Assembly (NCBI GenBank): GCA_022747635.1
Contig: JAKTNV010000001.1
Coordinates: 38,439,351-38,503,350 of the forward strand
Direction of reading: 5' to 3'
Source of the DNA: Hetaerina americana
Taxonomy: Eukaryota; Arthropoda; Insecta; Odonata; Calopterygidae
Length of the DNA: 64,000 bases
The position numbers and the translations under genes were made by a program. Numbering within the stretch: position 1 is the first letter of the stretch; every line of letters starts with the position of its first letter. The notes beneath the pieces were generated by a model. It was not told the DNA's origin, did not search any database, and saw only the letters and a list, made by a program, of their open reading frames with translations. Of this stretch, positions 37,621 to 48,062 are shown one piece after another.

Positions 37621-38300
37621 CGGAGCCTCAGCTGCCGGGAGTTTTCGGCACCGGCTGGCGACCGGAGACTCGGATCAAATTGGAGGGCAAATCAACCCTA
37701 TCCCCCACCTGAGATATCGTGCAGAGGTGAAGCGAACACCCGATGATTGCCCAATTTTTGTTAATGAATTCACCTTTCGCCACTAAGTCTGCAAGGAACT
37801 GTGAGTGGCAGTGCTTTCGCCGTGAACACGGCGAATGCTAAAGACTCCAGATAAAAAAAAATTAAGACCTCCAGGGTCCGTTTCTCTACAACGACATCTG
37901 CGCCACCCCCGTGCAGACGCGATCTTTCCGCACACGACACGCGTTGAACACGATGCCCGCCGGACGGGTGCGAGAGAAGGAGAGTGGATACCGGGCGGAA
38001 CACGCACGGACGACTGAAGACACTTTCAAAGGGACGCGCTCCGCTCGTGACGGGATTGCCGCCCATGCGCGCAGGGATACACGAACCGGCTCTGAAAGAG
38101 TGAGCGTAGCAGACGACGCGCCAGCTCACTCGGTCGCAGTAGACCGGCGAGCTTTCCTCCGCCTCCACGCGAGGGACCAATACGGCAGCGTCATCCCGGC
38201 GTCGAGGGAGGCGGGGGTGGGGGAATCGGCGGTAAGGAATGGTGAAAGAGCCGGCTTTCGAGTTTCGGCCGTGAAGTATATACAACATTTACCAGAACGC
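37621..38300 (-). promoter_or_regulatory. CpG-rich segment, candidate promoter
   Basis: The densest CpG cluster in the window, in AT-rich flanks, upstream on - of the signal-peptide exon. A TATA-like gtatatac lies at about 38273-38280 on -, and an insect-type initiator word, tcagtc, occurs on - near 38020. Open frames of 172 (-) and 138 (+) codons overlap here, as is common in CpG-rich DNA. The promoter role is inferred from composition and position. Confidence 0.3.
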
Positions 38301-38559
38301 CCGATAATCTTCCTTAATGCTTGCTGAAAAAGGATGAGTTATCATCAGATAATGCTTTTATATTGACTTCAATGTTAAAACCCGAAATCAATTGCACTGA
38401 CTGCTAACGCTCTGAAAATCTTTTCAAAATCGTACGTATTTGAACCTGACTTCTTGGCTCGTACCGTTCACTTTTGGGGAAAGCGTGCCCTAGCTGCCAT
38501 CTATTGGTCACAAAGCTGCACTGCCAGAGCACGGATCCGGTACGCGCGGAAGGTTAAAA
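38301..38559. other. Spacer between CpG-rich segment and CpG-poor region
   Basis: No feature recognised. CpG frequency drops sharply at about 38540. Confidence 0.4.
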
Positions 38560-41272
38560 AGGACTTGAGAACATTTTGAATAAAAACCCTTTGGTTTTTT
38601 AAAGAATGATTTTTTAATTTTCCATAACATACACTCACTGACATTTTGTTTTTGATCGATTTTTTTGAGCTGAGGGGCGAAAGATGGTGCTCATCAGTGT
38701 TGTGAGATGTCATCTGCTCCACCAATGATATTCTGATGCAGTCATATGTGTGTATCAGTATGTGATATGCATAAGTGATATGAAAAGAATATCCTTGAAT
38801 ATGTTCCTTTCTTGTACCTAAGTGCAATTTTTAGCACACAACATTTTAAATGAATACCATGCATAATTGTTTTGAGATACACATTATGATGCAGTGTTTC
38901 ATCACAATACAAGTTTGTTCCAGAATTAGTTACCTTGCACACAAAAAGCGACTTAATTTAACTTATTAGTAATCCATCAAACACTGCTACAGTTTTTTTA
39001 CATTTCGTGGATAAAATGACACAATTGAGAGCATCAACTTCAATTAAGCTTATATCTAAGCAAAAAAGAAAAACACATTTCATAAAAGTTCTTCACAAAT
39101 AAGCACAAAATACATTCAATGCATTACTTCAAATAAAGACCAGCAGATGATCACATACAGTTGCATTTCATGACCTGGTTTATCTTTGGATAACACGTTG
39201 ATATGCAAAGAAATGGGGTTTATGAATGAAAATGTTAAATGTGAAGGAAGAAACTTTCATACTGTCACATTTTTACCCATATTTGGCCATTTGATAATGA
39301 GTACAGATTTTCTAAAAATCTGGCTCGATTAAATGCACTTAGCTCATTCCCAAAGAGCATAATTTTCAAATGCATAATGGACAACATTTTTAACAACTGT
39401 AAAAGGAGGTAAATTCTAGGAAATATGATATGATCAAGTTCATCATTTTTCCAGATAAAAATGAAAAACGCATTTGGAGAGATATGAGTATCTTGGAGGA
39501 TATGATCCATAATTTCAACTCCCACATTGCCATTCTTTCATTGACAATCCCCTTCCATCAAGTTCTCATGATACCTTGATGTGATAACTGATTCTGGAAA
39601 TCACTTACATTTGACATCCAAGGATATAGCTATTGGAGACCACATAAGAAATGATTAGAAAGCAATAGAATCCCCACTTTTATGCATTTAGAAATTTTCG
39701 CCTCCACAAATAGTCAAGCATGCAAATTATGATAGCAATAGTTCAGAAAAATGCAAGATAACAGACAGACATTTTAGGAGCGGCAAATGTAGTGAGATGG
39801 ACAGCGGTAATGCCAATCACCAGTATACAAAGAATTGCTTACACATATCACCATGAAACAACTCCAAGTTTCAAAAGCACGCATTGAAACAACAGATTAT
39901 TTGAATCTTTTTCATATAAAGGCTATGTTTTAAATTTATTTTCATCCCATCAATGCCAATTATTTCCCAAACATCATGAAAAGACTAAATTTTTATATTC
40001 AATATTCACACAAACTATCCCCAGTTAAAATCAATAGCTATTGCTAGACCTCTTACATATTTACAACAAACACAGCAAAAATGAAACACTATTAGAGTCC
40101 TTATAGTGTCAAAAATAAAGTCTCTATTAATAAAAGGCTATATTTTCAGAAGAACACACATTGACACGCCGCTTTTACTCGGCTTGAAATTTTACAATAC
40201 AGTACCTTAATAGTATAATTACCTCCCTTCCCTCTAGATCTTGATATTCTCACTAGGTGGCAGGCAGTATGTGGCTGATGACGTTTTTCCTATCCAAAAT
40301 TATTTAAAGCATTCATGTTTGTAGTAGGAAATTTGGGCTAGAAATCCAAAGACTAAAACAAACAACATTTTCATTAGCTACTACTACTTCTCTTAGGAAT
40401 TACACTTCACTCCCAACAAAGCTTTGGATCCAGTGTAAGTTTCATCAATTACCCTTTTTCACTCTGACAAGTGAAGCCAGCAATTCCCTCATCAATGATT
40501 TTGATATACATGTCCCGAGATTTGGTATTCACACTATTTCTTTTCCTATCGTTTATTTTCTCAATATAACTTTTACAGCCAAAAAGGTATTTTTCTGTCA
40601 CAAAAAGCAAGATATTGCACTACACTGCTTCTTTCACGACACCAAGGAGACCACAAATTAAAAACAGAGATCACACTGCGCTTGTCGCTGACTGATGCTG
40701 TCACAAGTACTTTTTTTTTTAGGAATAAAAATGCATTAAAATCTTGACAATTCACGCACACATGCACACACACACTGTATTTGAAATTTATTTGGATTGT
40801 TGAGGGGCTGTAATATGTATGTATGTATGTAATGCAAGGTTAAACAGAAAAGCTAAGTATTCCACACAAAAGATTGAAGTAAAAACCATAACCAAACAGG
40901 CACTTTTTGACAACACGACTCTTTTTATTTTTTTGGGTGGGTTTTCATCTCTCCTAATTGGTACCAACATCCAGCAGCATCAAGTGCACAGCAACTGCTG
41001 GAATGCCATGTGATCCCATCTTCATTGTCCTGAGTGCTATATTATCAGATATACAGAGTAGAGTGGGGGGATGCGCACAGACTTTTTTCTTAACAATTTT
41101 TTTACTTATACCTTAGTGATACTTCAACAGCTCATATAATATCCACGTTGGAATCTGGCTTGCGGCTATATTTTTGTTGCTGGTGCATCAATTCATTTTA
41201 AGCAACCATTCCGAGGCTTGATGTCTTGGTTGCCATGTTGGTTGGTAGGGGGTACACCTAAACCATCCAAAC
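38560..41272 (-). other. Candidate long 3' UTR of the LDL-A/TM gene
   Basis: Follows the stop codon at 41273-41275 on -. The stretch is AT-rich and clearly poorer in CpG than the rest of the window. It carries minus-strand poly(A) hexamers at 40787-40792, 40552-40557 and 39935-39940 (AATAAA) and at 38613-38618 (ATTAAA). No open frame above 110 codons makes sense. Without transcript data it could also be intron, because the sequence at the stop codon (GGGA|gtaagt) looks like a donor. Confidence 0.35.
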
Positions 41273-41306
41273 TTACTCCCTGCGAGGCACAATACCAGGC
41301 CTACCT
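41273..41306 (-). CDS. Candidate last coding exon of the LDL-A/TM gene
   Basis: A strong acceptor on - (acttgtccttattttcag) ends at 41307. The exon begins with one base that completes a codon, then reads GRPGIVPRRE and TAA. This joins in frame to the 40-bp exon at 42005-42044, whose open frame exits with AG, giving an Arg at the junction. The gtaagt overlapping the stop means the block could instead be a further small internal exon. Confidence 0.45.
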
Positions 41307-42004
41307 CTGAAAATAAGGACAAGTGGAATTAGTCCAGTTTCCTTATTTAGATGCACAAATGAGGATAATATACGAGTATTAAATAAAAGGGAACTATTAA
41401 ACAGGAGGACCCATTGTTAGAAGCAAAATCCAATGATCCGATTGATGGGAATGAATCCAATGATTCATTCCCATCAAAATTATATCCCTCCGTATATTCT
41501 GGCTGTGAATGAAATGAATAGGCTTCATGGAAAACTAAGCAATTTTTAATGCTACTAATGGAGTTTAACAGGAGTAAAATTTGTGACTCAATGAGCATCT
41601 GAAACTGTTAGTTTATCATAAGGTATGCTGAAGTTAATTCATTTCTGTAGCCAAACTAGATCTATTACGAATCAGCTAATCTCTTCTACTGCACAAAACA
41701 TTTTAATGCACGTTTGGTCATCTGTCTATTACGGTTAGTGTTTAGAAATTTCTACATGAACACCAAAGATGGGTGTGAACATCAAAGGGGCTATTTGAGT
41801 TGCAGTTCTTAGAATGAATTTTATCACTACAAGTTGAGTTTTCATTAATGTCAGGCTATTTTTAGTTTAAAATGAGTATAAATAGTGATGTGATTGCAGC
41901 ATGTATATTAGACAAGAAAAAAGTGAAAGAGTATTTTCAATAAGACTTATTGTCTTCCTTATTTGTACTAACTATTTTTGTAAGAGGTATTAATTTTCTC
42001 TTAC
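41307..42004. other. Intron between the two 3'-most exons
   Basis: AT-rich and CpG-poor, bounded on - by the donor TTTAG|gtaaga and the acceptor ttattttcag. Confidence 0.5.
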
Positions 42005-42044
42005 CTAAACGAACCATTCGTCCTTCTGGCTGGAGGAGATGTCA
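42005..42044 (-). CDS. 40-bp exon of the LDL-A/TM gene, usable in two frames
   Basis: On -, the acceptor cctctctaatttcag and donor TTTAG|gtaagag enclose 40 bases. Entered after one base, the exon reads TSPPARRTNGSF and stays open into the exon at 41306; joining it directly to the transmembrane exon (exit phase 1) gives this frame. Entered after two bases, it reads DISSSQKDEWFV and stops with the TAG at its own end. EWFV at a C-terminus resembles class II PDZ ligands of nectins, neurexins and SynCAMs. The third frame stops at once. Which frame is used depends on the exon spliced upstream. Confidence 0.6.
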
Positions 42045-42098
42045 CTGAAATTAGAGAGGTAATTTCAAATAAAATTTAAATTTCTCACTATATATATA

Positions 42099-42187
<89 letters not shown>

Positions 42188-42747
42188 GTCATGAATAACA
42201 CCTCTCAAAGGAATTTACTATATTTTCATTTGGAAGATAACATAAAAACAAATGAAAAATAGAAGAAATAAATAAGAAGTCATGTAAATCAAATGAAGAA
42301 ACAACATTATATTTTATATGGATGATGTTTAAAAATGAACATGAGAAAAACAAGAAAATTTTAAATGGTGTATGATACACCAAATGGATTCTATTCCCAA
42401 ATTTAAGGAATTTAATGGGTAAAAAGGTAATAAATAAAATGTTTTTCATTGAATACCTATTTCTAGAAATAGGAATATTGAACACATTTCATTACCATTC
42501 AGACAGTTAGCAGATACAAATTTCAATAAGTGAAATGAATGATATATTTACAAAAAATTAATACTCAAGAGTAAATCATTCGTTGGAATAATAATTGGTA
42601 GAACATTAGCATGCACTAGTACCTCTAAGTACATAAAGCTAGAATATTAATTAGATAGCTAGATTAAGCTTAATTGATGATTCTTGTCCAATGTTGAGTA
42701 AATTTTTCTTCACATTAGTGCTGGAATTTATTTATACATAGATATGG
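42045..42747. repeat. Intronic AT-rich DNA with long (TA)n microsatellite
   Basis: A (ta)n run occupies about 42103-42182, with a shorter one at 42089-42098. The remainder is AT-rich intron. Confidence 0.8.
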
Positions 42748-42847
42748 CCGGTTATGGTTTCCCAGGAAGATCTGGTACACAAAAGGTTTGGTGCAGCTGC
42801 TGGTGCCCAGAGAGGCTTCCAATGCTCTGCCCCTGGACTACCGCGAC
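42748..42847 (-). repeat. tRNA-derived SINE-like repeat, family A, second copy
   Basis: Read on -, the head gtcgcggtagtccaggg matches 2099-2115 except for one base. It is followed by tgggcacc and then ttcctgggaaaccataaccgg, the same order as in the copy at 2.1 kb. The B-box region is eroded here. The two copies are in opposite orientation 40 kb apart. Confidence 0.65.
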
Positions 42848-42855
42848 CCACTCAC

Positions 42856-42889
42856 TCACACACACACACACACACACACTCTCACTCTC

Positions 42890-42921
<32 letters not shown>

Positions 42922-42962
42922 TATATATATATATATATATATTATATATACACACAATATAT
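42856..42962. repeat. (CA)n and (TA)n microsatellites
   Basis: A (ca)n run at about 42856-42880 is followed by several (ta)n runs to 42962, directly beside the 5' end of the SINE-like copy. Confidence 0.9.
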
Positions 42963-45900
42963 TTAGCCAAGCTACTAAACTACAGGTATGATTGGGGTTA
43001 GCGATTGAGTAAAATTCATGATTTCTTGGTCAAGATGCATCAATAGCTGAATTGCCCGTTGATTGATGGATTGATAGCATTGACTGGCTAAGCCGGCGGA
43101 GTGATTCCAATGTGATCCTTCAATTGGACCTTTTAATTCCCAGTATGAAGTACAACTGAGGAATTGGGCGTCGATCCGAGTAAATACTCCTGGTGGATAT
43201 TCCCAGGACTTTAGGGATCTCGACTTCCACCAATGTAGCCCGGGGTTCGTATTCCGCCCGGGACATTATGAATTTTTGTTCAGTGGTGTTATCATAACAA
43301 AATTTTTGATACGAATTAAGCGAGGTTGTTATTAATCGAACCTGTTATATTCCCTCTTGCCCCTTTTTACGCTTGGGAACTATTTCGTTGGTAAAATAAA
43401 GACGGATGTGAGGAAAAAACTGCCATCATAGTGTGACAGATTGGGATTATATGCGAGAAAGGAGGGTTGTGTTTGAGCAAACATTTTGATTGAAACACTA
43501 ATGAATGAGTCATAATTTATACGCACAATGGCGGAAGATCTTGAATTCCACACCATTTTTATGGGACCATTTTGAAAGGATCTCAAACACACACTTCGAA
43601 ACGGGTGATAGGCTTAAAAGGATGGAGGACGAATAATTTCATGGATGGGCTGAAATCCGAAGGGTCCAAGTTATGCATATAGTACATTCCTTTTCCTCCA
43701 TCCTCAATCCAGGTAAAGCTCTTATCCATTCTTTGTTCATTCAGAAAAAAATTCTTGTGAGCAAATCCCACCCTTGATCCCATCCAAAGCAACTGGATTG
43801 AAAACGCAAAGCTCGACATTTCACTTTTTAGAGACGTTTTTTATTTTCATCTCATCATCAACACTGGATATGAATCATAAGATTAATTTGTCATAGTATT
43901 CTACTCAACTCTAACAGTTAATCTGTTCTCGATTTATTTCGATTCAAGTTAAATATCTATATGAATTATAATTGCAATTAAACCGGTGAAAACATTCCCT
44001 TTCTTCTCTTTCGTCAATCGCATGCCTCCTGCAGCACCTTCGGTTATCTTCAGCTCGCACACTGTTATTAGTTCTTCCGACACCCAATACCTCTAATTGT
44101 TTGAGCTTAGTTACCTTCAATTATCTATTAACAAGTGCATTGATTTTCTGTGATTATTGTGGCTCCGATTTCATTTTCTCCTATTTTATTCTCGCCACGT
44201 TCCGCCGTTAATAAACTCTGCTCTCAATATAGTACCTATGCGTCGATACGTAAGTGCTGAGTGGTTGGTTCAGGACATGATTATTTCTAAGCTGCTAAGG
44301 ACGAATATTATTCGGCGCTCAGGATAAATGCTATTAAATCCAAGCTTAATAAACTTTTTTCCCATTAACTATTTGGAAATATACAGTGAAAGTTTAAAAC
44401 CATGAGAACTTTGGAGGCGACCAACAGGGATGCCATGAACACTTTAGAATTTTTTCTGTAATAAAATATGGTTTTTGGCTTTTAATCAGACACGCACCGC
44501 AGGACACTTGAGTTAGAATTTATTAATTAATACGGTAGAAATAGAGGTTTTATAAGTAATAGAAACAGTGTTCTTTTAAGGTAGGTAAATCGTTATTTCA
44601 TTTTCGGTCGATGTTCGGATATTCGAGCCAATTTTCCAAATTGAGCTGCTATTTTTGAATTTTGCTGGAATTGGTTCATCTTGAAACAGGGTGGATTTCA
44701 CTTACTAGCTAAAGGTTGTGATTCCACTTGAAAGGCAGATGTTATTGTATGAGATACGAGGTTCGACATGAGCGACGCACGGAGAGTGGTATGATTGATT
44801 ATTCTGAACATATTCTTGTAGCTCATGTATTCTTTCCTCTTACACTACATTCCTATATTGGACCATCATACATTGTATATTGCCTTTTAGTCACGCACTA
44901 ATGATTATCACTTTTTGATTTAACTATTCCAATGACTGCTCATGTTTTCAAGAACAAATCACCTAGTCACCTGATTGAACATAGATTCATTTTCGAACAC
45001 TGAAAACAGGAAAGAAATTAGTTTATCCGCTGCAGGCACTCATGTAGGTCACGTATCCTCTGCAGCCCGTAAGGAACACGAAACATACTGCCTTGAGCTG
45101 TTCCAGGATCGAAAGCCGATTTTAAATTTGTTATTGTAATTACCTTATGAAATATAATTGCTGACCTACAAAATGCATCACAGGATGGAAAAGTCTGCTG
45201 GCTGAATTGGGGCGAGGTTCATTTGAAGGCAATAGATTAAACGACGGAAGGAAAGTATTGAAAACAGCGAATGTGGGATTACTCCTACAGTTACATCAAT
45301 TATTTTTATCCCAGCTTATATTTTAAAATTCCACTGCGAAGATACAATAAGATGAATAGGATCATAATCACCAAATTAATCTACCATAAGCTTGTTTTGA
45401 TAGGTGAGGGTATAGTTCACGTCGTACTAAGCCCACGCCGAGTTTCGCACACTAAGGGTTGGGAGCCAGTTTCTATCCGTGTGCCGCATGTGGTCTGTCA
45501 GGAAGAAACCAAACAAAATCCTAACCATCGGTAGTCACAATGCTTGGTAAAGCCGAGGGTACTAAAATTGAACTGTTCGCTGTGGTCACTAGCCGAGCTA
45601 CCTCACTCGAATACCGAGCCAACAGAGAAATATGGTGGATATTGGAAGCATTAAATTTAGGAACCCACTTCTTCCAAAGCTTAAAGAACTTTTTTAATAC
45701 AATCCCTATTAGTCCGATTCGTATAATTACCCCGTCAGTTGCCGTCCGATGGCCTAAATATTATTATTATAGAAGTATGCAGCACTTTTGCATGCACGTA
45801 TTGGGTATTGTCATAAGCCACTCCTATGCTTGGTGTCTCGTATTCCGATATGTTAACCAATGGCACTTCCTGTGACGTGGTCATGGCCCTTTACTCGTTT

Positions 45901-47129
45901 TACACGCCTTTGCAGTTTTTCGTACCCGCACTGCACGATCCCAACTAAATCTGAGTGAACCGGCGGCCTATGACGTACGCCTGCATGAAGCTGCAGACAG
46001 TGTACAGCGGGGCTGCAGCTCTCCTTGACTGTGACCTTCCGCTGTTCACCCGAACTAAAGGTGCATAGATCACACGTGCGCCAACTTCTAAGGCCCCACT
46101 TAAATTCCCACGGGACCGTCATCAGCCTGCGGCAGGTCGCCACGACACTCACCTCCCCGAAGACACCCTTGCCCACCTGCGCACATGGAACTGAAGGTCG
46201 TGTATTAAAACAAGGCAGTGTTTGGGGAGGGGGGACTTTATTCCCGGCCAATCGTCGACCAACTTCCATCGGGAAATTAATCCGTAGAAAGATTTATCCA
46301 GCTAAGAGCAGAGATATTAACAAGGACACTTTACTGACCGGAGACAAGGCCACTCTAATTCGTGTAATCGAAAAACAATTTTATATTTTAACCTCTCCCA
46401 TCCCTAAGTCAGTGCTTTCAAAGCCAGAATAAAATGAATTTGATGCACGCACTTGGAATTCTGACATTTAGTTTTACTCCAATGGTTTAATTTAAAACAA
46501 GCAGTACTCATCCTTGAATAGCGCAGGTCGTAGTACACACAATATGATGGTAGAGATCGACAGAATTGTGACACTAATTCTATGATTTACATCGTGGTAT
46601 TGGTGCTATCTTACAAGTTTGTGGATATTTTATATAAAATAATTCAATGTGGCGGTTTTATAACACTATGTGATCATTAAAGGATTTCTACGCTATAAAA
46701 GGATTAAAACTCAAAATGATCACAAAATGATTTCAAATCAAAACTTTCCGGGTGTGGGTCTTGAAAGAATTTCTTTAGAAAGTGATTCTGTTTCCGATCA
46801 GGATAAAATAAAATTCACTTTTATTTTCATTTAAATAGAAAGTTATGAATTCTCTAGCAAAATATTCTTCGTAAAATTACTGAAACTCATGCACTTTTGA
46901 AAATTTTAATTACAATCTAAGATCATACCTGAAAGGTAAGATTAGGAACCAATATTTTTGGCACTGAGATCTAATGTCTCATCTTTCAAGCTTCTATCGA
47001 CATGGGCTCGATAACTAAAGGGTTTGAATAGATGCTTTTATCTATTCATTTTGCTATAATTTGATTTAAGACTCGAAGTTTTACTCTCGTAATGAGAGAC
47101 AATGGGATTGGAAACACGCAATCGGTACA
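42963..47129. other. Intron with SINE-like fragment; otherwise nothing recognised
   Basis: At about 43215-43330 a B-box-like ggggttcgtattccgcccg is followed by gaatttttgttcagtgg, related to the fragment at 34.0 kb. A patch at 45850-46300 has balanced composition with open frames of 135-138 codons on both strands but no recognisable domain. The whole lies between exons at 42044 and 50185 on -. Confidence 0.4.
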
Positions 47130-47327
47130 TACAGGGTTCGTCCGGAAAATAAGTGTACTGATTTTTTCCCGCCGCTCCAGGAGCGCCCAGCACCGCTCTG
47201 ACGGGCTGCGATTGGAGGGGGGTATGTTGGCAAGCGACACTGAAAAAGGCAGTCGGCTCTGAGCTGTGGTGTAGTGAGGAGCTCAGTTAACGCGAACCTC
47301 CACGCTCGACCCACGTCACGGAACGCG

Positions 47328-47642
47328 ATGCCGAAGTTTTTGGAGCAGCGTTATTCCATCAAATTTGCGGTAAAGCTTGGGAAATCGTCTACCGAAACTG
47401 TCGGTATGATTAACCAGGCTTACGGGGAGTCAGCCATGTCCAGAAACATGATCTTTCGGTGGCACAAGATGTTCGTGGAGGGCAGAGAAGAGGTCGACGA
47501 CGAACCACGGCCTGGACGCCCATCAACGACACTCACCGACGAAAATGTGCGAAAAGTTCGCGATGTACTGAACTCTGATCGTCGTCTTAGTGTTCGGATG
47601 ATAGCAGAGCAGTGTAATGTGCCAAAAACAATAGTGCACGAG
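47328..47642 (+). pseudogene. Mariner transposase, N-terminal DNA-binding part
   Basis: The frame starts MPKFLEQRYSIKF at 47328. A first helix-turn-helix ends in SRNMIFRWHKMFVEGR, the linker has PRPGRPST, and a second helix-turn-helix has SVRMIAEQCNVPKTIVHE. The frame is then lost at a deletion near 47640-47650, so the start of the catalytic domain with the first aspartate is missing. The protein differs clearly from the mariner at 1-701, so two subfamilies are present. Confidence 0.9.
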
Positions 47643-47644
47643 TC

Positions 47645-47989
47645 GCCCGCGTCCGGCCAGCGATCAAAAACATCTGGCGGCTGCATCACGACAATGCGCC
47701 GTCTCACACCGCGCTTGTCGTGTCGGACTTCTTGGCCAAGCACGGCGTGGCAACGCTGCCGCACCCGCCCTACAGCCCGGACTTGGCACCACCGGACTTC
47801 TTTCTGTTCCCGAAGATAAAGAGGAGTTTGAAAGGAACGCGATACGGGACTTTGGACGCCGTCAAAGAGGCCGTGACGACGTGTCTTCGAGAGGTTCCCG
47901 ATGATGCCTTCGCGGGAGCGTTCCAGGAATGGGAACGCCGCTGGAACAAGTGTATCGACTCACAAGGGTCCTATTTTGAGGAATATTAG
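47645..47989 (+). pseudogene. Mariner transposase, C-terminal catalytic remnant
   Basis: In another frame than the N-terminal part, the sequence contains LHHDNAPSHTALVVSDFL with the second catalytic aspartate, and YSPDLAPPDFFLFPKIK with the third. There are 34 residues between them, the DD34D spacing of true mariners. The C-terminus ends SYFEEY and TAG. The first aspartate was removed by the deletion, so no activity is expected. Confidence 0.9.
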
Positions 47990-48062
47990 CTTAAGATATG
48001 TAAAAGTGTAATAAATTTTTTTTCCTGAGCTCAGTACACTTATTTTCCGGACGAACCCTGTA

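Larger units (their letters stand above)
47132..48060 (+). mobile_element. Mariner element with intact ends and internal deletion
   Basis: The ends are inverted repeats that match for about 30 bp: cagggttcgtccggaaaata at 47132 and its complement ending at 48060. TA is duplicated at 47130-47131 and 48061-48062. The element is 929 bp, against about 1.3 kb for a complete mariner. It sits inside an intron of the minus-strand LDL-A/TM gene, in the opposite orientation. The intact ends suggest it could still be moved by transposase from elsewhere, but it encodes no complete enzyme. Confidence 0.95.

Noticed and set aside
37770..38327. 172-codon (-) and 138-codon (+) open frames
   Set aside because: They overlap on opposite strands in CpG-rich DNA, where stop codons are rare; neither has a domain.
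45853..46432. 138-codon (-) and 135-codon (+) open frames
   Set aside because: Mutually overlapping, no recognisable domain and no terminal repeats of a transposon found.
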